This document shows positions 50,601 to 62,901 of a DNA stretch of 64,000 nucleotides, piece by piece. Both the position numbers and the translations under genes were made by a program. The stretch is taken from positions 2,064,335 to 2,128,334 of the forward strand of contig CACVBU010001102.1 in NCBI GenBank assembly GCA_902728285.1. Direction: 5' to 3'. The notes beneath the pieces were generated by a model. The model was not told the DNA's origin. It ran no database searches and saw only the letters and a program-made list of their open reading frames with translations. Origin of the DNA: Clytia hemisphaerica (Eukaryota; Cnidaria; Hydrozoa; Leptothecata; Clytiidae). Each line of letters begins with the position of its first letter. The stretch's first letter is position 1.

Positions 50601-53600
50601 ACCCTCTTTTTTGGGTAGCTTGGCCCGTGAAACAACAAATTAAATTGGCCTCGCCTAATCGATATTGTTAAAAAGACAAGGCCAGGAGCATCATGGGAAG
50701 TTTTTGAATTTGAATTTATCCTTTGCTCTTCATATAGAATCATGATGTGATGGATACCTTTGGGAATTTTCTTTTTCAAATTTTTTATGAGGGTCACCTC
50801 TTCCTTTTTTTTGGCACTTCGATAATTTAGGCTTTATACCCAATTTTTACTACTTTGCCCCTTTAATTGACTCAATTTTCTGGCAATTTTGAGCCTCATT
50901 GTTCTTATGAAATTGTTCTAATAAAAAAGTGTACAAACCTGTTTTATTATAAAAGAAGAATCCTGCAAATCTATGAAGTTGCATTTGGTTTTTAAAATCT
51001 GAATTTTGTAAAATGATTATAATTATACTGTATTATGCTATCTGTGTGTGTGGTTTGAATCTTTATTTGGATGAGCTATTTATTAAGCTATTATTTATTC
51101 TAATTCTAAAGCAAACTCACAAAAGAAAATAAGCATGCAAAATCTTCAGTTCCCTGTAACTTTATTTATTTTTAAAATACGTAAAAAGTTTATTTTTGGA
51201 TAACTTTTTATACGAAGAAATTTCAAAAAAGCTTTTCAGCTGGCCTAATTTTAGTATTTGAAAAATAAATTTAGGTCTATCTTTAAAAATCTTTAAACCA
51301 GCCTACACATTCTTTTTAAAAAAGAGAAGGAATAAGCCAATAAATCTTGACAAAATTAGTAAAAATGAGCTTCCCTACACTTTAAAAACAGGATATGTTA
51401 ATAAATGAAATATGTTCCAATAAACAAAATAAAAGTTATAGAGAAAAGAAACCTCTTCAAAATCAAAAGTGTTGAAATGATGAGCTTATATTTCAAAACA
51501 AAAAGGTAATCCTTTAAAAACCAGTAACATGAGCATAGTACTGTGATGTCGATTTGCACTTTGCATTTTAGGTCAATTCTACTTGATAGTAAATTTGGAA
51601 ACATGCAATGATTCTCAAAAGATAAATAAACAATCATAGACTGGCTGCCTATTAAATTGAATCTTAAAAATAACTTATTTTCTTGTGTTAGTAAAATCCC
51701 TGATAACATCATTAAACCTATCAAACTAGATCATTTTCAAAGATAAATTATATTGATCACTAATAGGCTAGAACATTGACAGGTTTCTTTAGCATCTTGT
51801 CACCTGACGTTGTCTGTCTTATGAAAATTGATTTCTTAAACAGCCTTTTTCATGAAAAAAACAGCAGAACAAGTCCTGTTGAACTAGCTCGTCTCTTGTG
51901 GATACTGCCTTGACTTTCTAGAATTTTTCCTGGATGCTATTTTTGTTTTTTATTAATCAGAGAATAATGGAATACTCTAATAAAATACCACTTTAAAAAA
52001 AAAAAAAATTATTTTGAGCTGAGACTCGCCTGTTTTTATTATTTTGGCATTTTGAGCATCAAAACATATTCTGGTTCTTACATTTAGTTCAAAAGTTTTT
52101 TAGACTTTGTTACTTCTATGATTTCTTTAATGCTTGACATTCAGGATTCCAAGCTCAGCTTTGTTCTGATAATGTTCTCACTTTTTTGTAGATTTTGAGA
52201 CTCATTTTTCTTATAAAAAAGTTCTTGTAAAAAGATTTGTGTTTGAGAAGAGCCAAATTGTTCTTGAAAAAAACTCACTTTTTAATTAATGAGCCTAATT
52301 GGGCATGATCGGAAAATTACTTTAACCACATAGGAAATATTGTGTATCTGATTTTAATTAAAAGCTATATTGGCATTGAAAAACCATGAATTACTTTATT
52401 AGGACAATATCTGTTTCAAAGTGTGAATTAAAGGCCAAATAATTTACAACTTTTTATCTTTGTTAAAGCATCTTGAAATTAATGAGTTATTGAAAATACT
52501 TTTAAAATTTTGACTCATGCTTAGAATCTCAAAAGACCTTAAAAATATATAAACATCAGTTTTAGTATTTGGATACTATACTATTATCTAAAGTCCTTCA
52601 ACTATTTTTACACATTTTTATATGGGATTCGCAAAGTTAAGAGATTTCGTTTTGATAAAGATGTTGTAGGAGACACTTGTTTCCTAAGATCATTATTTCG
52701 TGTTTTAAGTTCTTCCCCTTTTTTCTTTATTCTTCTTTTTTTATTGATACATATGGACTTAATATTTAATAAAGAATTTCTTATCTATAGTCAAACCTAT
52801 AATATCTTGGATAAAAGTGTGAAAAAATCTTTTTATTTTCAGGGAAGATTTATATTTTGCTTTTGATGTTATTGTTCCCATTTTTGTTTTTCTATTTTGT
52901 TGTTTTTTTCTTTGTTTTGTTTGTATGGTTCATGCTTATGTGAGTAATGTGAGTAATCGCACGTCTTATCTATTTCTTTTTTCAGAATACATCACGCAGT
53001 CAGCCAAGAATCAAATTCGATGGTCAAAATGGGGTAAATAATCAAATTTAAATCATCCTTTCTCTGAACCCCCTAATTTTAATACATTTTAAAGTGTTTA
53101 AATATCTTAAACTGAGATGGTTATGCGACAAAATCTCGACATTATCCTGTTTAGTATCATAGCTAAATAATTATGGCTTTAAAATCATAACATACTCAAA
53201 ATAAGAAAATAAGCCTTTAAAGTGAGCAGTCAAACACCTTTTGCTACTATGATTAAAATCAAATATACGGTATTAGACTTGTTTTAGCAGTCACTTATGA
53301 ATAGGCTTAATCTTCTCAGTTGAAACAGTTATAGGCTCTTAACATTATCGATTTCTGAACGGTAGGTATAAGCTACTTTATTTGAATAAGAAATTAAGTG
53401 ACTGGCTAATGCGAATGATCGTGAATGATTTTAACTTATTATGTCTTTACCATCAAAATGGTGTAGAATTACTGAAAAAGTCCTTTGATAAATTAATGAT
53501 TTGCGATTTTATCTCTACTTTCTTGTTGCATGTGGATTTAAAACATGAGAATCCGATAAACCAATTTGAATAGCGATTACCGACAAAGTACTTTTTGATT

Positions 53601-56600
53601 AGTCTGATAAAGCTTTAAGAAATGAGCATCTCATTTACAAATCATGAATAAGAAGCTTTTTGTTATGAAAACGTGCGGTCGTTGAGGAAGCTACTTGCAT
53701 GCTTTCGAACAATTCTTTAATCAAGGTCTACTGTACCCGTTATTCCTGGGGTTGTATTGATCCTTTAATTTTTAAGTATAAAAAAGTTTATAGAATTAAA
53801 AATGTAGAGGCTATAGACTTAACTCATGCTGCGAGTTTTTTTTATTTAAAGTACCAATTTCTGGAAGACCCTTGCAAGAGGTCCCGCGTAGGGGTTCTCT
53901 TTTGAATACAATGAATCTTGATTTAGGGATATAGTTTTCTTTTTGAATGTATTTTCCAAGTAGGGATATAGTATAAAATCAAAACATTAAAAAAAAATAT
54001 TTTTGGTTATCAAAACAGTTTTTTTTCCGCTTTAAAAAAACCTATATCTAAACACACAGGGAGAGAAAAGAAACCTTTAAAAATGTCTTTGATTCTTATT
54101 GACGTTTATTTGCTTGTCTGTCAACTCAGATGATGAAAACATTCTTATCATTATAAAAATGTACGGTGATTCCCTGACACTTTCACCAGCCAATTAAGAT
54201 TTTTTTTCAACATTGACAACAACAGAAAATGTCGAAACAAAAATAAATATACAGTTCGTTACTGTTGTCTTTTTATAATGAATTGATGCTACGTCTTTTG
54301 TCTTTGATTTCATTGTAAAAAAAGAGAGACAAATTTAATGAGTTTTCTTTGTGTTGTCAAATCAATTTTTTTATAAGAAACTCATCTTCTTATAAAGGTA
54401 TTTTAAACCTTTTCCAAGAACCCACTAGAAAATGCAATCTCTACTCACTTTATAATTCCCACGATCTCTTCCACCACATTTTCCACTATATTTTTCAATG
54501 TTTTTAAATGGATGAAAGGGAAAGTCTTGATTCAGTTTAATTTTCCCATTTTCCACATCTAAATACGCTTTTTTTTGTGTTGTTTTAAACGATAGTGGAA
54601 AGGAATTACCAATGTAATAAGATCTAATGTGTCGACTGTTCGATCCCCGGTTCATTCATTATTTCGGTAAAACCAAAAAGTATATCAAGGGACACACATT
54701 TTGATCAATAAAGAGGATGGGAGGAGAAGAATGAATTCAGTTCCATCTTTACAGATGGAATCTCTATTTTCGACCTTTACAATGCATTATGGATGTCTTA
54801 ACAAACAACAAAAATACAGTAACACCAAAAATATACCCCGAGGGAGGAGTCCTTTGACACTACTCTTTGGTCTGCTTTACTTGTCTAATTTGCATTAGAC
54901 CTGTAAATTGCTTCATGATGAATGTTTTCGTAAAATTGATCACTAGATTTAAAGTATTGTTTTGATAAGAACGTCAAAAGGCTTCAGATACTCCTTAACT
55001 TTTGGGTTTTAAGTCAAAAAATGTTTTTTAGTTGTTTTCGGCGTTTCGTCAGTATTTTGCTCTAAGTTTTCCTTAGAAGTTACATGTTTTACATTCTATG
55101 CAAAGCCCTGAAATGTTCTTAGAATGTTCTTAAATTTTTAGCCTCGTGCTTTTTATATACTTTGTTCTTAGGTAAGAAAAAACGTGTAAAATATTGTTTT
55201 AACAGTATGAAACAACTTGACTGAAAAAAAGTTAAGAACATTGTAAGGCTTTAAAATTTTTGGATGTTCTTAACTTTTTGAGTTTTAAGCCTAAAAATGT
55301 CCTCAACATGTTCTTATTTTCACCATTTTATGAGTATTTTTGTCTATTTTCTTAAGAAATTGGCCATTTAAGAGTCTGCAAAGCCTTAAAATGCTCTTAA
55401 CTTGTTCGTCACATTTTGGCCATCGAACTCTTTTGTTCTTATAAAAAAATGTGCATTCTCATGATTGATTCTACGTTCTGTTCACGGTCACACTATTTTT
55501 AATCATCTATTTTCTCGCTCGAATACAAACAGGAATTTTTTAACCTGATCGAAAATGGAAGTAATTAAAACCTTTTTATTTTTCATATAAGAAAGACACA
55601 GTTATTGTGTCAGTTTCCATCATTGCTTTATAATGTTACTCAAAATAATGGTTGTAACCCTTTCCGTGCCGCTGTCGGCCGGCATATCGATTTCTTTGTC
55701 GGTATTAGCATTTGCCAACAAGAGAGATCTCGAGAGGTTTTTTTTTTAAGTTTATTGAAGGTGTTTGATTTTGAATTAGATTTCGTTAAATTGCACAGTT
55801 GAATAGTTAAAATATATTTCAAAGTGAACACATATCACTTATATTTCTGATATTTTTCAAAAAATAAAGCTAAAATGTAATGGTAAACTCTGTGGTCGCT
55901 CATGTCGGAATATATCGACATCTGGCAAATAGGCTGAACCCTTGATATGCCATGTTCCTCCTACTTTTGCATTGAAAAAGTCCGTATTGAAATACATATA
56001 GAACCCGATTGATTATGCATATGATAAAATATGGAAAATTCTGAATTCTTATAAAAATACATTGAGTGAATTCATCAGCCAATTATCAGCTGCAGTATTT
56101 GTTGTATACAATATAATCAAGCGCACACTTTTTTATGAGAACTATAAATTTCATTATTGCTGAGAAAAATTATCTTTAACTTTTCATTTGGCGCTGACCG
56201 ATTCTTAGTATTATGTTTTCACCATCTGGTGAGTAATTTTGTCCATTCTCCTAAGAAATCATGTCTTTTAGAGTCTGTGAAGCCTTAAAATGTTCTTAAT
56301 TTGTTCTTAGAATATTTGGCCTTCGAAGCCTTATGTGTTTATACAAATTGTTCTTATAAAAAGCCTTTATCATACTTTCGTTTTGTTTCAAATTACAACA
56401 ATATCAATTTCTAGCCTTGACGTTTTTATTATGAATTCTAGTAAAATACCGAGAGTATAGAAGTGGTACGATTTTCATCTCTTTCTCATCTCTTTCAATT
56501 TTTTCTTTGTTTGATTCACAGCACAGTGATGCTGTCGTAAATTAGTCGGATATTATAATGACGCTGTATTACGTAATTATAATAACTATGTTAATCTCCT

Positions 56601-59600
56601 TTTAATGCTGCTTCCCAAAATTCTTCTCATTTTTTGGCACCTTGATTGAGCCTCAAATTGTTCTTATCCTGTTCTAATTTATAGGATGTAATTGAGGTAT
56701 TTTAGGAGTTATACCAAACTTTTACTACTTTAACCCCTAAATTGCTTGAATTCGAGTAATTTCAGGCTCAGTATTTTTCTTAAATTGTTTTTATCTATTT
56801 GGCGATTTTGAGCCTCATTGTTCTTATAAAATTGATCTTATACAAAAAAGTGTACCTCCCTCACCGACATTTTGTTCCTGTAAAAAATCCAGCATTAATA
56901 ACATTCATCCATGACTTGGTGTTCTTTAACCATACATATGTGGTTAATCTCCGCACTAAACGATGAGTATTCAGAACATCGGGGCCGACAAACCATCCGG
57001 ATTTGGGCGGTAAATAGTGGAATTTGTCGTTCTTTTTGTCTATTTGTTGGAAATGCGGGAATTTTAAGTTCATCTCCCTGTCGAGGTCCTTAACAATGTT
57101 TTTGGGAGTTTTAATTAAGAGGCTCCCAAAGCGGTTTTCGTGATGACGTGATTGGGACTTTTTTGCAGCGTGATTACGTGATTAGGAAATTTTTCTCTTC
57201 GTGATGCGTGATGAGAAGTCAAAACGTGATCGTGATTTGAAAGATTTTTGAGCCGTGATACGTGATTTGGACTGTTTCAAAGGGATGAGTCATTATCCAA
57301 GTCTTCTGCTGATTTTCGTGATCGTGATTGAAGATAAAAAGTTGCGTGATATCGTGATCAGAGTTACCGCTGGGAGGGGGGGGGGGCTCAATGAAGAAAG
57401 GGACACAATAGGAAGATTGTCTCTGTCGTCCAACGTTTCTAGATGTCTTTCTTGATATGTAGAGTTAACTAAGAGCTGCAGTTTTGTCGTTAATTTAAAC
57501 ATGCGCCTTTATTTGAAAATACGAAGCTCTATTGTGATCAAGACCCTAAGAACAAATTAACTACAGTTCAAGCTTTAGGTTTCAGAAATAACTTAGAAAA
57601 TACTGAGTTTATCCTCTTTCCAGGCTTATCAGTGAATAAAGTATATTAAAACAATTTAAGAACAATCTTTGAAATAAGTGGACACATCAAAAGATAGAAG
57701 TATGGACGATGACAATTTCTAAGAAATACCGTAGAAAGAAAATCACCCTAGTATTTCTTTTTCTTTTTCGTTTTTAGGAAATACAAAACCTTGTGTTTCC
57801 ATGTCAGATCTAGAGTCTCCATGGTCTACGCATATTTTGGATTTCTTTATGGTATTTTCTCTCCGAAAATTCTTTGAAAGTGTAAACCAAAAGGCTGGTT
57901 TTTGTTTATTCATTATAAAGAGAAAGTGGGATTTCCTCTGACTTGCTCATAAATTTCACAGAATGGATGCTTAAATCGGGTCAAAATCACGGATTTAATT
58001 ACGCGAATCAAATTTGAAAAATTTCGCGAATCAGCGATGTCACACGATTTCTCCAGACTTTAATGATAATCATTGGCAAAAACGCAAAAATGAGGTGTAC
58101 TTCTTATAACCGGTGCAAAAAATAAGTTTTTACCTACAAGACACCTACAACAAGAGAAGTTCAGCCTACATATAATCATATTCAAAAACTTTCTCATACA
58201 CCCCTATCTCGATGAATCGACGGTGAAATCATACGTCATTTACGTAAGAGTGAAAGAGCTAAAAAAACTAGTGTGCATCTAACTACTCACAGCTATAAAT
58301 TTCAAAGTTTCAAATTGTTTTCTTTATAAATTTCGTTATTAAAAATTGTATGGGCATATCATAATGACCATAGCCTCTACATTTTTATTTTTTTCGCAAC
58401 TGCGAAATGAGAGTTTTAACGTACTCTTCCTTTGCGACTGCAGTTGACTCTCTCTCTAATTCGATCTTCAAGGAGCCAAAATTTTTAGCCAAATTAGAGA
58501 AAGATTCGAATTACAGAGAGTATGAATGTTCCCGGACACCCCGGTAAATAATATCAAAGTGTCCGGTTGATGATTTTGAGATCACAATGGTCATATTTAT
58601 TCAAAACAACCAACAGAAGTTTGTTCACAAACTCTGTAACTAAAGGACTTTTTTGTGACCCCAGCTGCCTGACTAAGTTGGCTGTAATTCTTCGATAGAA
58701 AAAGATTTTTTGCACAATTTTTTTTTCAGTGGGTCCAGTGTGAGCAACATTAGTTTCCTTTTCTAAATTCTAAATAATGTAAACATTATTGATAAGTTCG
58801 ATACTAATTAACTTCTCGCCTTTTTTTTTCTCTAGACCATTTCCATACCTGGCAAGTCATCGTCAGAGAAAAAATTTCATTTCGGTGTTTCGGCATTAAC
58901 CAGTGGTCAAGGTGCAATCGAATGTATTAAACACCCTGACCGTAAATCCAATCAACTCATTTCATATGGATCCTTAGTCTCCAAAATCTCCATTAATGCC
59001 ACGGAAGATGTTTACGAGAATACGGCCAAACGGATGGCCCAAGTGGACCAGGAGCGTAAAGACGTCAGGTAAGAGATTTTTCATGTTTTATTGAAAAGTT
59101 ACGTAATTTCCGCCATTCTGGAAGCAGACGTTCGAATATGTAGAGACGATCCCTTATGCGCGAATTTAACGTTAGCTTCCATAATGGTGAGAGCTACGTA
59201 ATTCGACAAAACATGAAAACACTCTGTATAACGCCTTTTCTGGCACCCGATATATAGAGATTTCCTTCCGACACCTAAAGCTTTAAAGGTCGGGGAAAAT
59301 GTTAACATTTGGGAAGGTTTTGATTGCAGAATTTCGTCTGGCCTCGCAATAGATTTATAAACGATATTCCTCATTTTGGAGGATTCTGGGATCGATTGTA
59401 ATTATTAAAGTGTTTGTGGGAAACGCCAAAAAAGTCTGACTGGAGAAGCGACATATCAGATAAGTGACGTAATTGATGACGTAATATTTGAGAATTTAAG
59501 CTTTTTGTTTAGTTTCCTCCAACATTTTATAGACCTATTTGGATCGTTTTCTTGGCCTATTTATGTAGAAATGTATTTTTATTTCCATCTCTTTTCAGGA

Positions 59601-60719
59601 CGAAAGAAATAGACTTTGGAAACATGAAGAAAAGTAAGTACGGTGTGCATCGATAATACATTTCAGAAATCTAGCGAATCCTAATTGAAGTGTCGAAGTT
59701 GAGAGATTAAATTTAAATTGAAGGGAAAACCGAGTCTGCCTTATTTAAAGAGGCTGAGTCTTTAGATAGAGCTGGCTCCTGTTGCCAAATACTGTCTCCC
59801 CTCTGCTTAGTGAATAGAAATCCAAGGAGAAAGAGTGAAATCCTTCCGTACCTTTGGGTAGCTAGCTAGCAAAAAAGATATCGCTAATGACCTTTAAGTT
59901 GACGCAAAGTTCTTTAAATCCTTAAAACCTTTTGAGTTAACCCAGCTTGCTCAAAAATCGGTAATTTCCTTTTATTTCAAAGGGAAGCAACAGACAAAAA
60001 CGAAAATAATCACCCCCGACTCACATAAACACATTCATAACTCATCGTCAAACAGTTCGAGCAGTTCTTCATTCAAGAAGAAATTACCTGCTCCAACGCC
60101 TAATCATTCTTCGCCGTCACAGTCAGTATCTTCAACGTCACGCAGCTCGCCTGCCATGCCTAATCGGAACAATGCTGCACTGGCGACCGCTCAAGCAGCG
60201 GGTAAAAGCTTCACGTGTCGCGAACGCGTCGTCCATATTTTGGCGTTGCGGCCGCACAAGAAACCGGAGCTAATACAACGTTTGACCAGGGAAGCAATGA
60301 GTCAGAAGGATCGAAATAATCTTGCCATGGTCATACAACAGGTACATACTGGGCAACACCTCTCCCACCCCCACCCCCATCTGCAAAAGGTTATCCCATG
60401 GAAAATTTTCGAAAAATTAACAAGCGGGGGGGCCCGTTTATTTGGAACCTAAGAGTACTTAAATGCCGATCGTAACGTATGGAAATTTGATAAGGTTTTC
60501 TTGATTTACTAAAATTATACGATGGCATTTTTATTTGTTTAGCCCCTAAATCTCTGGATTGACTCTTGCAGTTTTCCAGAAAAGAAAATCTTTTGATTAA
60601 TACAAATTATTTCATTATTATAAAGGCTTTTCAGCAATTTTGTGTTTTTCATTTTTCAGGTTTCATCGATACAAGATAACCAGCATAAATTACACGCCCA
60701 CCTATATAACGATATCAAT
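47697..60719 (+). CDS. ELL: RNA polymerase II elongation factor ELL, 5' part (gene continues beyond the window)
   Basis: Exons 47697-47828, 52986-53033, 58836-59068, 59599-59633, 59983-60341 and 60660-60719 join in phase (0,0,2,1,0,0) into 289 residues. The N-terminal ELL domain is clear: EDRAYHLTG, FYSVKLTDSCLKAIEQY, QPRIKFDGQNG, TISIPGK, FHFGVSAL. A Ser-rich linker (residues about 150-200) follows, then CRERVVHILALRPHKKPELI, which matches the conserved RDRVLHLLALRPYRKAELL region of vertebrate ELL. ELL raises the catalytic rate of RNA polymerase II and works in the super elongation and little elongation complexes in the nucleus. The C-terminal occludin-like domain is not in the window and lies beyond 64000. 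Introns 1 and 2 are 5.2 and 5.8 kb. Confidence 0.95.
48724..49078. mobile_element. Inverted-repeat element with CAGTCAGGG ends and 5-bp target duplication
   Basis: The left end CAGTCAGGGAAATCCCTCAA and right end TTGAGGGATTTCCCTGACTG are perfect inverted repeats, followed inward by repeated CAATTGCAGTA. TTATT flanks both sides (48719-48723 and 49079-49083). It lies in ELL intron 1. A 5-bp duplication is less common than 2, 8 or 9, and I cannot assign a superfamily. Confidence 0.85.
49084..52985. other. Remainder of ELL intron 1
   Basis: AT-rich with no exon seen. Scattered CTCATT(G/T)TTCTTAT(A/G)AAA phrases (50907, 52200) recur again at 56815 and mark copies of an unnamed dispersed repeat. 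Confidence 0.45.
53034..58835. other. ELL intron 2
   Basis: No exon seen. Two copies of a degenerate repeat (GAGTCTG...AAGCCTTAAAATG(C/T)TCTTAA) lie at about 55372 and 56273, and a CGTGAT-rich element at 57121-57378. A box-B-like TGTTCGATCCCCGG at 54637 has no box A upstream. Confidence 0.45.
57121..57378 (+). repeat. CGTGAT-rich element
   Basis: CGTGAT occurs about 14 times in 230 bases, mostly as pairs separated by zero to two bases (CGTGATGACGTGAT, CGTGATTACGTGAT, CGTGATCGTGAT, CGTGATACGTGAT). Weak inverted ends CTCCCAAAGCGGT and ACCGCTGGGAG bound it, so it may be a MITE with internal direct repeats. It lies in ELL intron 2. Confidence 0.7.
60395..60458. mobile_element. Right-end fragment of the MITE seen at 36506
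   Basis: GAAAATTTTCGAAAAATTAA, then a G run, then CGTTTATTTGGAACCTAAGA followed by GTACT, matches the right end at 36770-36829. The left end is missing. It starts about 55 bases after the ELL exon 5 donor. Confidence 0.8.
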
Positions 60720-60841
60720 GTAAGTTTCGCAATCCTCTTCAATTTCCATACAACCTTTGATCTTTAGTTTCTTCTCCTGTTTTAAATCTTCCTTTGAATT
60801 TCCGAAACTTTTTAAAAGAAATCTAACACACTACACTTTTT

Positions 60842-61158
60842 CCCGGGGGGGGGGTACTTAGGCAGATGAAGGGTACGGTATGTGCTGCCCTTAAGGGTAC
60901 CTTTTAAATATTTTTGGAAAAAGGGTCGGAAAAATCAGAAAATCAAATTTCCGTCCCACTAAGGGTCGGAAAAATTGCAAAATTTTACCCCCTGAAAGAT
61001 CGAAATTTGGTCAGAATTGGTCAAATTTGTCCCGCTAAAGGTCGTAAAACTCCCAAAGTTTCCCTCTGTTTTCTCCTTTTTAGTCCCGGTAAAAGGGTCC
61101 AAAGTTCGAAAGTCGGGCGGCACCACCCCGTCAGCTCGCAACCCTAGTACCCCCCGGG
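60842..61158. mobile_element. MITE of the CCCGGGG...GTACTT family, copy 3
   Basis: Ends CCCGGGGGGGGGGTACTTAG and CTAGTACCCCCCGGG are inverted, with ACTTTTT on both sides (60835-60841 and 61159-61165). The interior repeats AAGGGTCGGAAAAAT-like phrases. It lies downstream of the last visible ELL exon. Confidence 0.82.
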
Positions 61159-61165
61159 ACTTTTT

Positions 61166-61780
61166 ATACTAACTAAAGAATCTATAGGTTAAAGAGGCGA
61201 AGAGTTGGTGTTAAATATTTTTAGTGTGTTTGAACGGGACCTTAGGCCATGGATTTGTCCCCTCAGGAGCGACAGTTTTCAGATAGGGTGTCAAAAAAGG
61301 AGGGGCCACCTTTTCGTTTATTTTAAAGAAGAAACTTGATTCGTGATACACTCGGTCGTAAGATATACAGTAGTTATTTCCTTATCAGACGGAAGTCTTT
61401 AATAACTAAATCGGGTGGAATTATTTCTATCAATCTCGTTCCTCATTACAAGTCATTAAACGTGATACCATCTCTTCAGCATATTGATTCTCTTATAATT
61501 GTTTCTCTGTGGAGGCGTTTCATTGTTCCTGGTAATGACTTTTTGATGACAGTCTAATGATGTAATAAATTGTTTTCTGTCATGTATTTTTGCCATCATG
61601 GGATATATATATTGTTCCTCTGCGTTAAAATTTGTTATGTTTTAAAGGGCCATTAAAGTAGTAAAATGTAAACATTGCGCGAACCACGTGTCATTAAAGA
61701 GAACAATTAAAATCATGTGTCCAAAACAAACTTGTAAAACAATTGAACAATCAAAATTAACCATATTTGGTTTGATTTTT
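61166..61780. other. ELL intronic sequence without recognised features
   Basis: AT-rich. A short open frame at 61336-61557 shows no domain. Confidence 0.4.
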
Positions 61781-62859
61781 GGACCTACCCTAAGGTAGTC
61801 CTTTAAATTAACCCTTGTCCGTCCGTCCGTCCGATCGTCTGTTGCCAGCTTTTCTCGGGATCGGCTCATTAGTTTTTTCTAATTTTTTGCACAATGATGC
61901 AAAATGGCAATGCCCAAAATGTGACGGAGCCCGATTTTCGAAAAAAAAATTTTTCCGGCCGAAAATGGCGGAAATATACCGGAAAAACTGGTTTTTCGGC
62001 ATTTTCTCGAGATTTCATCATTAGTTTTTTCTGATTTTTTGCTCAAAGATGCGTATTAACAATGCCCAAATAATGGCCTAGTCCGTTTTTTGAGAAAAAA
62101 TTTTTTATGCTGGAAATCGCCGTTTTTCTGGATTTTCATTGGACTTTTTCCATATAATTTGTTGTTTTTTCATTCAAAAACATTATTAATAGCAATGCCC
62201 ACCATCAAGCATGTTTCAATTTTCAATAAAATTGATTTTTGAAGCCGGAACTTTCTAAAAATCGCCGGAACAGCCGATTTTCGCGCCGGAAAAACAGTAT
62301 TTCTTGAATTTCTTGAGCTGTACTTTATATTTTTTTCATGAAATTTTGCACACTGATGCAAAATGTCAATACCTAAATTGTGACGGAACCCGATTTTTGA
62401 AAAAAATTCATTTCCGGCCGAAAATGCCGGAAATATGCCGGAAACACTGTTTTTTTGGCATTTTCTCAAGATTTCATCATTAGTTTTTTCTGATTTTTTG
62501 CTCTAAGATGCGTATTAACAATGCTCAAAACATGGCCGAGTCCGATTTTTGAGAAAAAATTTTTTCCGGCGAAAAATGCCTGAAATATGCTGGAAATCGC
62601 CGTTTTTCTAGATTTTCATTGGACTTTTTCCTTACAATTGGTTGTTTTTTCATTCAAAAACATTACAAATAGCAACGCCCACCATCAAGCATGTTTCAAT
62701 TTTCAATAAAATTGATTTTACTCCCCTTCCCTCTTCCCCCATCAACAATCAATGATTTAATGTTTTATTCATTTTCGCAAAACGCTATATCGTTTGACTG
62801 ATTCTTTTAATTTTTCTCCTTATTGCCCTATTATCTAGCTTTCATCATCAGGTAGGTCC
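61781..62859 (+). mobile_element. Complete copy of the AT-rich GGACCTACC-ended element
   Basis: It begins GGACCTACCCTAAGG and ends GGTAGGTCC, so the termini are inverted. A GTCCGTCCGTCC run follows the left end. Two to three degenerate modules of roughly 430 bases follow, then a pyrimidine-rich patch CCCCTTCCCTCTTCCCCCAT shared with 2107-2130. No coding capacity. Confidence 0.8.
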
Positions 62860-62901
62860 ATTCAGCATGTTGCTTGTTTATATTGACATGTGACATTTAT
62901 T

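Noticed and set aside
51398..51724. 108-codon minus-strand open frame in ELL intron 1
   Set aside because: Hydrophobic low-complexity translation of AT-rich DNA; no homology or splice support.
54637..54650. Second SINE or tRNA from a box-B-like TGTTCGATCCCCGG
   Set aside because: No box A or tRNA-like head lies at the right distance upstream.
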